A stretch of 64,000 nucleotides of DNA from Hetaerina americana (taxonomy: Eukaryota; Arthropoda; Insecta; Odonata; Calopterygidae), in the NCBI GenBank assembly GCA_022747635.1, contig JAKTNV010000004.1, positions 24,763,179 to 24,827,178 of the forward strand. The letters run 5' to 3'. The notes beneath the pieces were generated by a model. It ran no database searches, was not told where the DNA came from, and saw nothing but the letters and a program-made list of their open reading frames with translations. This document shows, piece by piece, positions 12,101 to 44,319 of this stretch. The first letter of the stretch is position 1. The number at the start of each line of letters is the position of its first letter. The translations under genes and the position numbers were made by a program.

Positions 12101-14123
12101 TTGGCGATGAATATCACATGGGCGAACGTTTCTTGCATTGAGGAATTTAATCACTGCCCTCACTTCACAACTGGCGGCGTTCTCAATTTTTTTAAACATT
12201 GTAAACAATCACAGAAACAACACAGGCAATGCTAGCGTCACGCAACTTGGCTCAGAGAAGGCAGACAAGCCACTGAAGCTATCTGACCTCGTCCAGCGGC
12301 TACTCGCGTCGTCAGCACTTCATGCGGCACGAACGGGTACTACTTTCCGGATGACCCTCGTAATACTCCATGACTGAAGGTTAAACTAGGAGTTCTTGAA
12401 AGGGTCAATAAATCAGGTAATCTTAGTAGCAACAATTATTCATGAATTGAATATATACCTCTAAATAAAAGGGCTATTTGAAATGGGTCTTGTGATTGGA
12501 TCAGAATAATGAAAATTGTCATTTAAGGATAATATTTTGGCCTCATCTACTTTAAAAACTTTTTATCATGCCATGAGCACACACACCCATACAGTTAATT
12601 TATTTAAATATAAGAAACTTTAAGCAACCTGCAAATTTTCAATGATGTTCGTCATCAAACTGGTTCCGTAACTAAGCCATGACATATAGCTACTAGAATA
12701 GTAGCTACTTGTTCCAGACATGTTTGCAGCTGCTGCACCACTCCCAGCCTCTTGAGATGCCCTCCATCTGGCCTCAAGCACATCTAGTCGGGCCATCTTG
12801 TCTTCCTGTGCTGCTTGCTCTTCTGCTTCTTCATCATACTATTTCATACAGTAAAATAATGTGAGTTAAATTCATAATACAAAATAGTAATAAATTTATA
12901 ATTAATTAAATCAAAATTAAAACATTGATATTTTCACACCAAGGTTAGCTGAAACAACCTACTTGTTGAGATTAGAGATCTCAGTAATTGGGAACATCTC
13001 CGGCCTTTAAAATATATATTGTAACTTGTATCAGCAATGCATTATCACTGCTGGAATTTTCACCAAGAACACCACAAATTTCAAAAGTAATGACTCATTC
13101 ATATATTTATGCTGCTCACTAATCAGACATCAACTCGAGTTGCTTTATATATATGGTCTTCTTATTGTGATACACTTACACATTCTATTGAAAAGTTCCA
13201 CTTAAGTTTCTGCATCTAGTCAATGCTAGATTTGGGAATGGTTATAGAGATATTACTCATGATATTCGCTTTGAAACAAATATAAAATGAAAAACTGAAG
13301 TACTTTCTTCCCTCTGCGGAGTGCAATTAAATGTTATAATGAGGGAATACATTTCTTTGTTTTTTCCTCATTATTTAATAGTTAAATCTCTCAAGCACTC
13401 ATTAGGGCATATTCATTATATTTTATTCATCTTAAAAGGTTGTATATTTCCACAATTTTTGGCTGGATTCGTCCGACTTTATAATAATCAAATCAAATAA
13501 ATGTAAATTATTTTATCAAAGCAATTTGTACTCGGTATTCTAAGATCGAAGTTTTCTAACAAAACTGGATTCAAGCAATGTACAAAAATAATAACACCAA
13601 AAAAATTATATTACCTCGGAGAGCCTTACAGGTCCAGCCACCAAGTATAGTTGTTCAATAAGAATTACCCAAGGGGCACTTCTGATTTTTCGCACTGGAA
13701 TTTGCAATTTTACTTTGCCTACAAAGCCTGCTCTTACTTGAATTGGTAATCCCAATTGCCTTAAAGCATCTTTCTTTAATGGCAAATTTTCTAGTTCAAC
13801 TTCACCTGGAAAGAAAATAAAAATCAGGGATTTAATTAATGCCAAACAACAATTGAGTGTCTTCCAGTGAGTAGTAGTAATCGGTGGTTAAACATGCATA
13901 CTAATTATAATACGGATATTACAGTATGAAATAATAAGTTAAGAAGTAACGATACTCATATCATTTCCTTAAAAGCTAATTGATTTTTTATATGAAAACG
14001 AAAGATAGAAGACCACATACCTTGTAACAATGCAATACTTAGCTGATCGGTGTTTAGGTTTTCCACGTATTTCCCAAGATAATTGTTTAGGACCCAAGCC
14101 ACAAGCCCTTCAAGGCCTAACAT
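1..14123 (-). CDS. Vps13D: VPS13D, N-terminal part (10 exons, continues beyond left edge)
   Basis: Vacuolar protein sorting 13D, a very large bridge-type lipid transfer protein acting at organelle contacts (ER, mitochondria, peroxisomes in studied animals). Ten exons join with matching phases: 14123-14021, 13805-13615, 12838-12629, 9556-9302, 8122-7907, 6193-5736, 4541-4245, 3577-3206, 751-633 and 164-1, giving 2385 nt or 795 codons without a stop. The start [20 protein letters not shown] is the Chorein N-terminal domain in the VPS13D-specific form; later blocks include [21 protein letters not shown] and [12 protein letters not shown]. Human VPS13D is about 4,400 aa, so most of the gene lies left of the window. 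ATG 14123 was chosen because it aligns with the family start. One intron uses a GC donor. Family identity is firm; the 164 acceptor is the least certain junction. Confidence 0.93.
633..751 (-). CDS. Vps13D: VPS13D exon 9
   Basis: Residues 701-741. After the split Arg codon it reads [20 protein letters not shown] followed by [19 protein letters not shown]; the SLDVVYN...EFF motif is diagnostic of VPS13 proteins. Acceptor TTTCTTTCAACAG, donor GTAAAC, phase 1 out. Confidence 0.92.
1625..2900 (+). mobile_element. Degenerate CR1/Jockey-type LINE reverse transcriptase remnant
   Basis: Frame-broken RT homology on the plus strand inside VPS13D intron 8. Recognisable pieces in order: a P.FKGGDP....KYRPIS block near 1660-1710, a [19 protein letters not shown] block near 1900-1945 (catalytic block A), a GP.LFHLYIN block near 2130-2165, YADDT near 2205-2215 (catalytic YxDD), and the downstream helical region to about 2700. 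Stops and frameshifts show it is dead. No tail or target-site duplication identified. Confidence 0.7.
3206..3577 (-). CDS. Vps13D: VPS13D exon 8, with a GC splice donor
   Basis: Residues 577-701. [39 protein letters not shown] and [15 protein letters not shown] follow the VPS13D pattern. The exon ends at ACAG followed by GCAAGT, the classic GC-AG donor consensus. The nearby GT, five bases further on, would give phase 1 and put exon 9 in the wrong frame, whereas the GC donor gives phase 2 and reads through cleanly. Confidence 0.88.
4245..4541 (-). CDS. Vps13D: VPS13D exon 7
   Basis: Residues 478-577. [19 protein letters not shown] is followed by an acidic region ([19 protein letters not shown]) and then [20 protein letters not shown], a beta-rich VPS13 repeat segment. 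Phase 2 on both sides; the split arginine codon at its 3' end is completed by exon 8. Confidence 0.92.
4542..5735. other. VPS13D intron 6, nothing recognised
   Basis: AT-rich intronic DNA. No RNA gene, exon-like block with good splice sites, or repeat shared with the rest of the window was seen. Confidence 0.4.
5736..6193 (-). CDS. Vps13D: VPS13D exon 6
   Basis: Residues 326-478. Starts [20 protein letters not shown], then [19 protein letters not shown], the conserved W-rich block, and a helical region ending in a Ser/Gly/Pro-rich tail ([19 protein letters not shown]). Acceptor TTTCTTTCATTTAG at 6194; donor GTAAGG at 5735, phase 2. The exon is clearly more GC-rich than the flanking introns. 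Confidence 0.92.
6418..6705 (-). mobile_element. tRNA-derived SINE, family 1, copy a
   Basis: Reverse-oriented copy in VPS13D intron 5. On the minus strand it has a B-box-like GTTCAAATCC near 6660, then the family core (GATCCC.ACTTGAGGTGCT near 6610, a block reading GACCCCTTG.TGCC near 6550, TTTCTCTCCACCCTT near 6505) and ends CTCCCCTAAA near 6435. The same core recurs at 25.7, 27.0 and 42.2 kb. Confidence 0.72.
6854..7786 (+). mobile_element. mariner, internally deleted, with matching ends
   Basis: About 930 bp between TA dinucleotides (6854-6855 and 7785-7786). The ends are an inverted repeat of about 34 bp beginning CAGGGTCGCACCCAAAAGTG, reading identically from both sides. Inside is a transposase gene lacking its middle. 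It sits in VPS13D intron 5, opposite to the gene's orientation. Confidence 0.9.
7051..7713 (+). pseudogene. mariner transposase relic (catalytic core deleted)
   Basis: The N-terminal paired-type HTH half is intact: [47 protein letters not shown]. After the segment KMVPKIL the frame jumps straight to the C-terminal part with [20 protein letters not shown], so the region with the first two catalytic aspartates is missing. A stop at 7588-7590 interrupts the C-terminus, which continues in frame to GAYFEDY and a stop at 7711. It cannot encode an active enzyme. Confidence 0.88.
7907..8122 (-). CDS. Vps13D: VPS13D exon 5
   Basis: Residues 254-325. Contains [16 protein letters not shown], then [20 protein letters not shown], matching the VPS13D segment that precedes an internal Chorein repeat. 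A Glu/Ser/Lys-rich, probably disordered stretch ([18 protein letters not shown]) sits near its start. Donor GTAAGTG, phase 0 both ends. The following intron carries a deleted mariner and a SINE. Confidence 0.92.
8123..9301. other. VPS13D intron 4, nothing recognised
   Basis: AT-rich intronic DNA with no exon, RNA gene or repeat that I could support. Confidence 0.4.
9302..9556 (-). CDS. Vps13D: VPS13D exon 4
   Basis: Residues 169-253. Opens with [15 protein letters not shown], a hallmark VPS13 motif, followed by [13 protein letters not shown] and a [11 protein letters not shown] block that matches the YWD..LLGDL region of VPS13D. Acceptor TTCCTGGCAG, donor GTAAGG, phase 0 both sides. Confidence 0.93.
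9557..10379. other. Part of VPS13D intron 3, nothing firm
   Basis: A short GC-rich patch at about 9631-9700 (TTAGCCGGGTGGG) faintly resembles a tRNA A-box but has no partner B-box. The rest is unremarkable AT-rich DNA. Confidence 0.3.
10380..11445 (+). mobile_element. RTE-like LINE, 3' fragment
   Basis: Plus-strand decayed 3' end of a non-LTR retrotransposon. Pieces include a [14 protein letters not shown] stretch near 10565, the WSLKQDD tract near 11040 followed by the MEKIKWTEK block near 11100, and the terminal sequence GTCCATTCAAAACCTAC near 11420. The same WSLKQDDR / MEKIKWME order and the same end occur at 22.08-22.49 kb, so both derive from one family. Truncated and frameshifted. Confidence 0.65.
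11606..12362 (-). mobile_element. Second mariner lineage, internally deleted, perfect 33-bp inverted repeats
   Basis: Flanked by TA at 11606-11607 and 12361-12362. Both ends read CGAGGGTCATCCGGAAAGTA inward as part of an identical 33-bp inverted repeat. The 757-bp element holds a transposase relic on the minus strand and lies in VPS13D intron 3. The perfect ends suggest a fairly recent insertion. Confidence 0.92.
11707..12199 (-). pseudogene. mariner/Tc1-like transposase relic
   Basis: Starts [20 protein letters not shown] at 12199 and runs through [27 protein letters not shown] and [20 protein letters not shown], the two HTH motifs. At about ICARWVP it leaps to the C-terminal end [20 protein letters not shown] and GDYVEK, losing all catalytic residues and changing frame at the junction. 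A different lineage from the relic at 7.0 kb. Confidence 0.87.
12629..12838 (-). CDS. Vps13D: VPS13D exon 3
   Basis: Residues 99-168. Begins [19 protein letters not shown], an acidic and charged helix, then a Ser/Tyr/Gly-rich linker ([15 protein letters not shown]) and ends TNIIENLQ, the helix that precedes the next beta strand in VPS13 proteins. Phase 0 at both ends. The low-complexity linker is the part likely to vary between species. Confidence 0.9.
12839..13614. other. VPS13D intron 2, nothing recognised
   Basis: AT-rich intronic sequence without identifiable exons, repeats or RNA genes. Confidence 0.4.
13615..13805 (-). CDS. Vps13D: VPS13D exon 2 (Chorein domain)
   Basis: Residues 35-98, including [19 protein letters not shown] and [11 protein letters not shown], the conserved second half of the Chorein_N domain. 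The acceptor TTTCTTTCCAG has a good pyrimidine tract; the donor GTAATA follows LSE. Phase 1 in, phase 0 out, matching both neighbouring exons. Confidence 0.93.
14021..14123 (-). CDS. Vps13D: VPS13D exon 1 (start codon, Chorein N-terminus)
   Basis: Residues 1-34. ATG at 14123-14121 begins [20 protein letters not shown], followed by a stretch containing [12 protein letters not shown]. The donor is a GTATGT at 14020, leaving phase 1. An in-frame TTG lies 21 nt upstream and the frame is open there, but the family starts at this ATG. This N-terminal helix and strand form the cap of the VPS13 lipid channel. Confidence 0.93.
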
Positions 14124-15400
14124 TTCAGATAAATTCACAGCCAAACCATATTCAAAATTGTGACTTCATAAAGGCACACTGAAACAATAACAACCAAACA
14201 TTCAGTAGTGATTTTCACGTCGTTATAATCTCGTGACCCACAAAAACCTATTGCTAATGCTCGCCTTGAACTAAGATTAAATTTTACTAGTTATGAAATT
14301 ATCCAACAATTTACAACTTAAAACTTAACCGCTCTAACGGGAAAATGGGCTCTAAAAATTATATGTAGCCAAACAAGTTAAGTGAAACTGACAGAAGTTG
14401 ATTACAGCGCATTTTTATTCCCCGCACGGGATAGTCAACTTAAGTGTTTACCCAGTACCGATACATCTTTTTCAAACCTTATTTATTGCATGACATCATT
14501 GTTGAAGCACGTATTTACATCTGACATAGCACTCGTTATGAATTACGGTGCACATTTCTCAAACGAAACACACACAACCAGGGTGCGCAGGTGCGCAGTA
14601 ATATAACATGTAAGTAACGATATTCGTATATCGTAAAGAGGACAACATAATATTCGCTAAGTTTTACTGAAAAAACGGAGGGCACCTATGCTTTTACACT
14701 CAAGGGACTCGAGGAAAGTTGTACCATCTTACTTCAGTTTTAACAACTCTAAGTATTTACCAGAAAATTTTCATAATTAACTTGTTTGTGGTAAACACTG
14801 CAAAAACCAATATTAATCCATTTAAAATAGGTTTCCTTCTAATTTTGTAAATTTTCGGCCTAAAACGCGATTGCCCTCAATATGCTCACTGCAAACATAC
14901 TTTCATGGTACTTTTCTTACTTACATGCCTTTTTCGAAAATATTTATTTTCCTGCATGCAGTTTTATTGCTTTCTGATTGTCCTCCCTTTACATTTCCAA
15001 TTTATGTGCTTACGCTTTCTGGCCAATTTAAATTTCATCTGTGTAACGATTAACAGAGATATGAGCGTTTATTTCTAAAGCGTCGCTGTACACGGAACAA
15101 TTTTACGAGAATCCCGGCTCTTGTGATGAAACAAAATTAATTTTAGAATGTGACCGATTTAACTCTTGAGGGAAGAAAAAGGGCTTCGCGCTCTAAAAGT
15201 GCGAATACATGCATCACAGGACTCATTAAATAGCTAAACCACGGCTCAACTTTTCACGGTCACTGCCACTTGGATTTGACCTTTCCGCGGCCGGCTCGGG
15301 GGAAACAATACAAAAGAAAATAACGGGTTGACGACAGGTTACGTGACTATTGCTTGACGTCATGGAACTACGTCTTAACATTGGATTTCTCCCAAGAGCA
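14124..15400 (-). promoter_or_regulatory. Probable VPS13D 5' UTR and promoter region
   Basis: Lies immediately upstream of the VPS13D start codon. CpG-containing sequence rises towards 15040-15400 (CCGCGGCCGG near 15287). The interval could include a non-coding first exon; I cannot place the transcription start. Confidence 0.4.
15355..15362. promoter_or_regulatory. Palindromic CRE-like site TGACGTCA
   Basis: A perfect TGACGTCA, the consensus for CREB/ATF bZIP factors, in the CpG-richer patch about 1.2 kb upstream of the VPS13D ATG. An ACGTGA half-site lies 15 bp away. An 8-bp match can arise by chance. Confidence 0.35.
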
Positions 15401-18400
15401 TGGAGGAGGGAGGACAGAAGGGAAATAAGTAGATGCTAAAAGGAATAGCTGATGAAATGATTACGAAAGATTTATCTAATGGCAAAAGCATTCATAGGAA
15501 AATATCTTCCCATTAACTTAGTGAACTCCGTTGCACCGTATAAAACCATATCGATCTTTAATTGGATCTTTTTTTTCTATGACGTAAATTTTCAAATTAA
15601 TATATATTTATCGTTAGTACATCCCCGAGTCACCACTCCATATCAGCTAAAATATTAATATCTTTTTGCATTGAAGTTTACTCTATGATGTGGGGAAAGG
15701 ATTTATCGCGTGCAATACTTTGTAAATTAACTCGACCCGCGATGTAAGAATAAGCACCCTGTATCTGTGGTTAATAATTGACGTGAAACCTGGCGGGAAG
15801 TTTTAATTTCTGATATCATGTGACATACATCGCGTCCACCGACTTAAATTCATCGGCTTAATGGAAAGCGTTACATCAGCCACTTACTTCTCAGAAAGCT
15901 GGAATACCCAAGACCCTTGGTCCAACCTATCACTTGCGCCCTTTAATAGTTAAACTTAAGGCCAAAATAAGGACGAAAGTAGTACAGTTGCTGTTAGAAG
16001 TCAAGATTAAAGGTAGGGGAACCTCAAGAGTGAAAGCTTGTGGCTGATGGGTATTGAGATTGAATACTATATTCTTCTTGATCGAACATCACCTCCATAA
16101 GTAAGATGACAGAGGTGTTTATGCCAAGTTTTCAAGAGACATTACTACCTGACCAGATTGTGATCACATTTTAGTGACAGCCTTGAAGAAAGGCCTGTTA
16201 AATGCTAAGGAGAAAATACCTTGAAATAAAGTGTACTGATTGAAGAGAACGCAGTTGATACATAAGTACTGGTTGTTGCAGTAGCGGTTTGGGCACATCA
16301 TGAAGCAATACAAAGTACTCTTAAGTACTTAGTTTGAGACACACATTGCCAAAAAAGTGGAGTACTTTTCCAAAAACACTGTTCCACACTGTCTAGCTCA
16401 AAATGGTGTGGCTGTGAGATAGTTATAATGGAATTGGTGAGATGCATGCTAATGGACCCTAGATCCCAAAAGGAACTTCGGTCATAAGCAGCAAGTACTG
16501 TTGCTTGTATTACCCGCCAATCTACAGCTTTAGGGTGCTAACCACCATCCACATTCTTAAGCAAGAAATAACTTGATTCAGGATGTTAAGATGTAGACAA
16601 TGGACAACAGAATCTTTAAAGGGTAGTAAGCAAGCAAGCTAAAGATGAAGTGAGTACCTTCTTAAAGTCTGAAGAGGGAGTTAAGGTTCTTGATAGTGGA
16701 GTTCTGCAAGGAAATATGTATCCAAGGAAGATTTTTTTCATTTACTTATAAGGTTGATGTAAATGCAGAGACAGAACTTCTGGTTTTTATTGATTTCCTT
16801 GTTACAATGAATCTTGAAGATTCACAAAATAATAATGAACATTAACACTTGCCTGAAATTCAGGACAACGCAATGCCACATTAGTGGAAGAGGTGAAAAA
16901 GACATGTGGTCCACCAGTCCAAGAAAAACAAAAATGTTGCTACTGCTGTAATCTGGCAATGTGTCAATTTGAATAATGTGCACCCAAACTTATTAGAAGC
17001 TATATTCAAAAATGATTATTGTGATTGAGGAAAAACAGTTACGGAGGAAAAACCAAAACTGAAATTAATGAACATGTGAGAACTCGTTAATGGATTATCA
17101 GGAAAGAATGTTTGGAACCAAAAAGTTTTTTTAGGTGAAAAGGAACTCATATGGTACTGTAAAAAACACAAGGCTATTCTCAAGTATTAAAAATACCTAT
17201 ATTTTGAGGCAACTTCTAGTCTGCAAGGAAATGCAATCACTTACAGGTAACAGTATTATTTGGAGATTATAGTTTGTATTAATTGATAGTTAATTCTTGC
17301 AACAAAGGCAAGTTAACAACTAGTTTTGGATGCCTTAATTTCTTTGCTGCAGTTTAAAGCACTGTTGTATTCTTTGGTTGCATTGTTGCCATTGTGCAAT
17401 GGAGAATATACTGTAAAATAATACCATCATTTAGCCTGGCTTTAATCTTGCTAAAGAGAAACCATAATATTTTCCATTTAATCACAGGTTTGAAAGGTAA
17501 ATAATCCTTGAACAATAGCATGCCCTTTTATCATTGACCCAAATAAGCAAATTTCCGCAATAGCACTACTAAATGCCGCATTAGAAGTATTTATTGCCTC
17601 ATTTATTACTTACTTGATTTGGTGGTCTCTCCTGCACAGTCCAATGTGAATTTCAACATAAACTGAAACACACCCTGGAACCTACCAGTCCTTAGAAAAA
17701 ATGAAACCAATGACACACAATAAACCAAAATGCACGGTGACATGATCTTTCAGCATGTGTGTATGACTCACAAGTGTCACTCTAGATAACAAATCTAGGT
17801 AGGAGAGGCTTGAGCTTACATTGGCATTATTTTCTGTTTGTTTTATACTATCCTATAATAGTTAATTTTTCAATGTATATCTTCGTTTAAGTCCTCCATC
17901 TTCATCACTTCGTGCCATAGAAGAGTACAGCCTTAAGAATAGTAAAATAGGATTTGGGAAGACAGAATGCTGATGGAGTTCATTCAAAGCAGGAAGAGGT
18001 GAATGGAAAAGACACTGATTGAAAGTGAGAGTGTAGAAGAATTTACTAATGGAACAATGTTAGGTAGAAAACAGTGGAAGAAATATGGCACATGGGGATG
18101 GAATACATCTTTAAAGAAGGCATTCTCTTTGGGAATATTTTATTTATACAACTGAAGATGTTTTTCAGATATTAAGAAGGATGTCCAATAGTTCTCAGGA
18201 ATCATCCTAAATCCCTCTCCACAGTCAGATTACCAATAATAATAAAATATAGCATGCATACTTCTTACATATTGTGTAACAACAGTGTTTATGATAAGTG
18301 TATTCAAATAGCTTGATCATAAAAATCAAATCAAAAAAGAACTTGGATAGAGGGCACATTTAAAAACTAAATACTTTTATCACCTAGAAACAGATAAGAC

Positions 18401-19190
18401 TTTGAATGACATGTTTCATCATAAAAATAAGACTGTAAACACATAATAATATGATTTCCATACGAGTAAGTTTTAACAGAAAATCATTACCAACATTTAT
18501 TTCCCCTAATACACACAATTTAAAAGTGTAACAGACATGTGAGCACAATAAATTTTCATCTCAAATGCTTTGTTCTTTATTGTGAAGGAAACGCTCACCA
18601 TTTATACTTTCTTTAAGTATTAGACATAGGCATTCGATGTTCCAGTTCGAAAACGTTTCTGAATTAATCTCTGGCAAGGAAAGAGTATTAGCATAGCACA
18701 CCAAGTTAAACTGCATTATCATTGAACACATTAACACTTTGAATTGAGATTAAAAAATGAATGGTTCTGTGAACATCATTAAGATAAGCTCATAATTAAT
18801 AAAATCGTGGAATATTGCCCACAAAGTCTTCAACTTGGCGCAAAAGTGTTCATTAACTGATAGTTCCAATCCACTTTGCCTGAGAGAATTTCAATTGTTT
18901 CAGTAATTACTACTTTATACTCTGAAATAAAAGAGGTTTCCTTAAAGGGGACTCAATTCAAAGTTCTGGAGTTTATGATCATTCAATATTTCTGCCCATT
19001 TTTGACTTGCAATGAATAATTAGTGAGGAGTTAAATTTTTGACACAAACTTGATATACTTGATTTCTGAATCCAGAATAATTCCACTGTTCCACAGTTTA
19101 ATATTCAAACTCTCTCTTAAAATATGCACATAACTGCGGCAATACTTAATTCAAAAGGGTGAAACCACTTGATCTGTTGATGACAATTCC
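15400..19190. other. Intergenic region between VPS13D and CAPN7, nothing firm
   Basis: No ORF above background, RNA gene or clear repeat. The CAPN7 3' UTR must lie in the right-hand part. Some stretches (16.0-17.0 kb and 17.9-18.2 kb) have the purine-rich look of decayed repeats, but I could not match them to a family. Confidence 0.35.
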
Positions 19191-19196
19191 TTTATT
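19191..19196 (-). terminator. Candidate CAPN7 polyadenylation signal
   Basis: An AATAAA on the minus strand about 530 nt after the CAPN7 stop codon. Other AATAAA hexamers further on (for example near 18575) could serve instead; no cleavage evidence is available. Confidence 0.25.
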
Positions 19197-19374
19197 CATA
19201 ATCGATCTTCTTCAAAACCTCCATTTCTGTAGCAACCAATTCCCTCCATTTTTGGTCTATCTTAACAAAAAGTAATAGTAACAATCCATTTTGATTAGAA
19301 TATAAATTATATTTGTACATATACTTGCATTTCAGATCAGTATGTTTTTGATTGTAAAATTGTGAAAGAAGAAA

Positions 19375-19425
19375 GCTCCCGCCATATGCCCTTGCAGCAG
19401 CTTGCAGGGTATTAAGTAGATGTAG
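19375..19425 (+). repeat. LINE 3'-tail copy (GC stem-loop tail)
   Basis: Reads CGCCATATGCCCTTGCAGCA then GCTTGCAGGGTATTAAGTAG and ATGTAGAA, the degenerate tail seen at five sites in the 55-60.6 kb zone. It sits in or near the CAPN7 3' UTR. Confidence 0.6.
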
Positions 19426-19725
19426 AAATCTCTTGGAATAAATACTTCCAAAGCAGCAGCAAAGTTCATTTAGCTATAAAAAGCACTATAAAATATTGAT
19501 TAATTTTCTTTTATAAGCATCAAGTAAAAAATTTCATTCAACAGCTTCTTAAATATTTCCAGCATCTCATTTGTCAGATGATTTGTGTAATAGTTGTCAG
19601 TAAAATTAATATTACAATAAAATTTAGTACATCAACAATTACTGCGCAAAATTATCGTAGCAACAATATTTTCACAATTGTACAATGGTGTCAACCTTGT
19701 ATCAACACTAAAAGAATTACTCGCA

Positions 19726-43761
<24,036 letters not shown>

Positions 43762-44318
43762 TGTTCCAGATGATATCTCACAGTTTGCAAAGAGCCATCA
43801 AAGTTTCATCACAAATATCACCACTTAGGCCTCAAATAACACCTACACATTTCAGTTGTGTCTTTAAGGATATTATTTCACATTCGTCACATATATGTGA
43901 CATAATTGTTAACCATACCCCCAATGCAATAAACCTTCACAAATTTTCACTCAGCTGTTTTCACGATTTCATCGTTCTCTTGTTTTCATTGATCTCACCT
44001 CTTCTTTTAAAAGATTTTGAATTAAATGCGATTTTTCACCCACCAGATTTCTCACCAGGATGCATAGCCAAAATGATATGCCAATATATGTAAAATATAT
44101 TTTAGGTTTTGAAAGATGTTCAGGTGGGGGGCGTGGCTAATGTGTATTGTGACAACTTCCTGAGAACTTAACTGAACTTGGCCCACGACGAGCTAGCCCA
44201 CGGCTATCCACCGGCCGTTGGAGCTCTGGATTTTTCAGTCATACCAACGTAAATATTTTTGCACGACGTAACTAAGTAAATCCCCTAAACCATTGCAATA
44301 ATCCGACTACAACGGACA
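43762..44318 (-). promoter_or_regulatory. CAPN7 upstream region, squeezed against the satellite
   Basis: The interval between the CAPN7 ATG and the satellite array. It should contain the 5' UTR and core promoter. A KLF/EGR-like GGTGGGGGGCGTGGC lies at about 44124-44138. No TATA box placed with confidence. Confidence 0.35.
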
Positions 44319-44319
44319 C

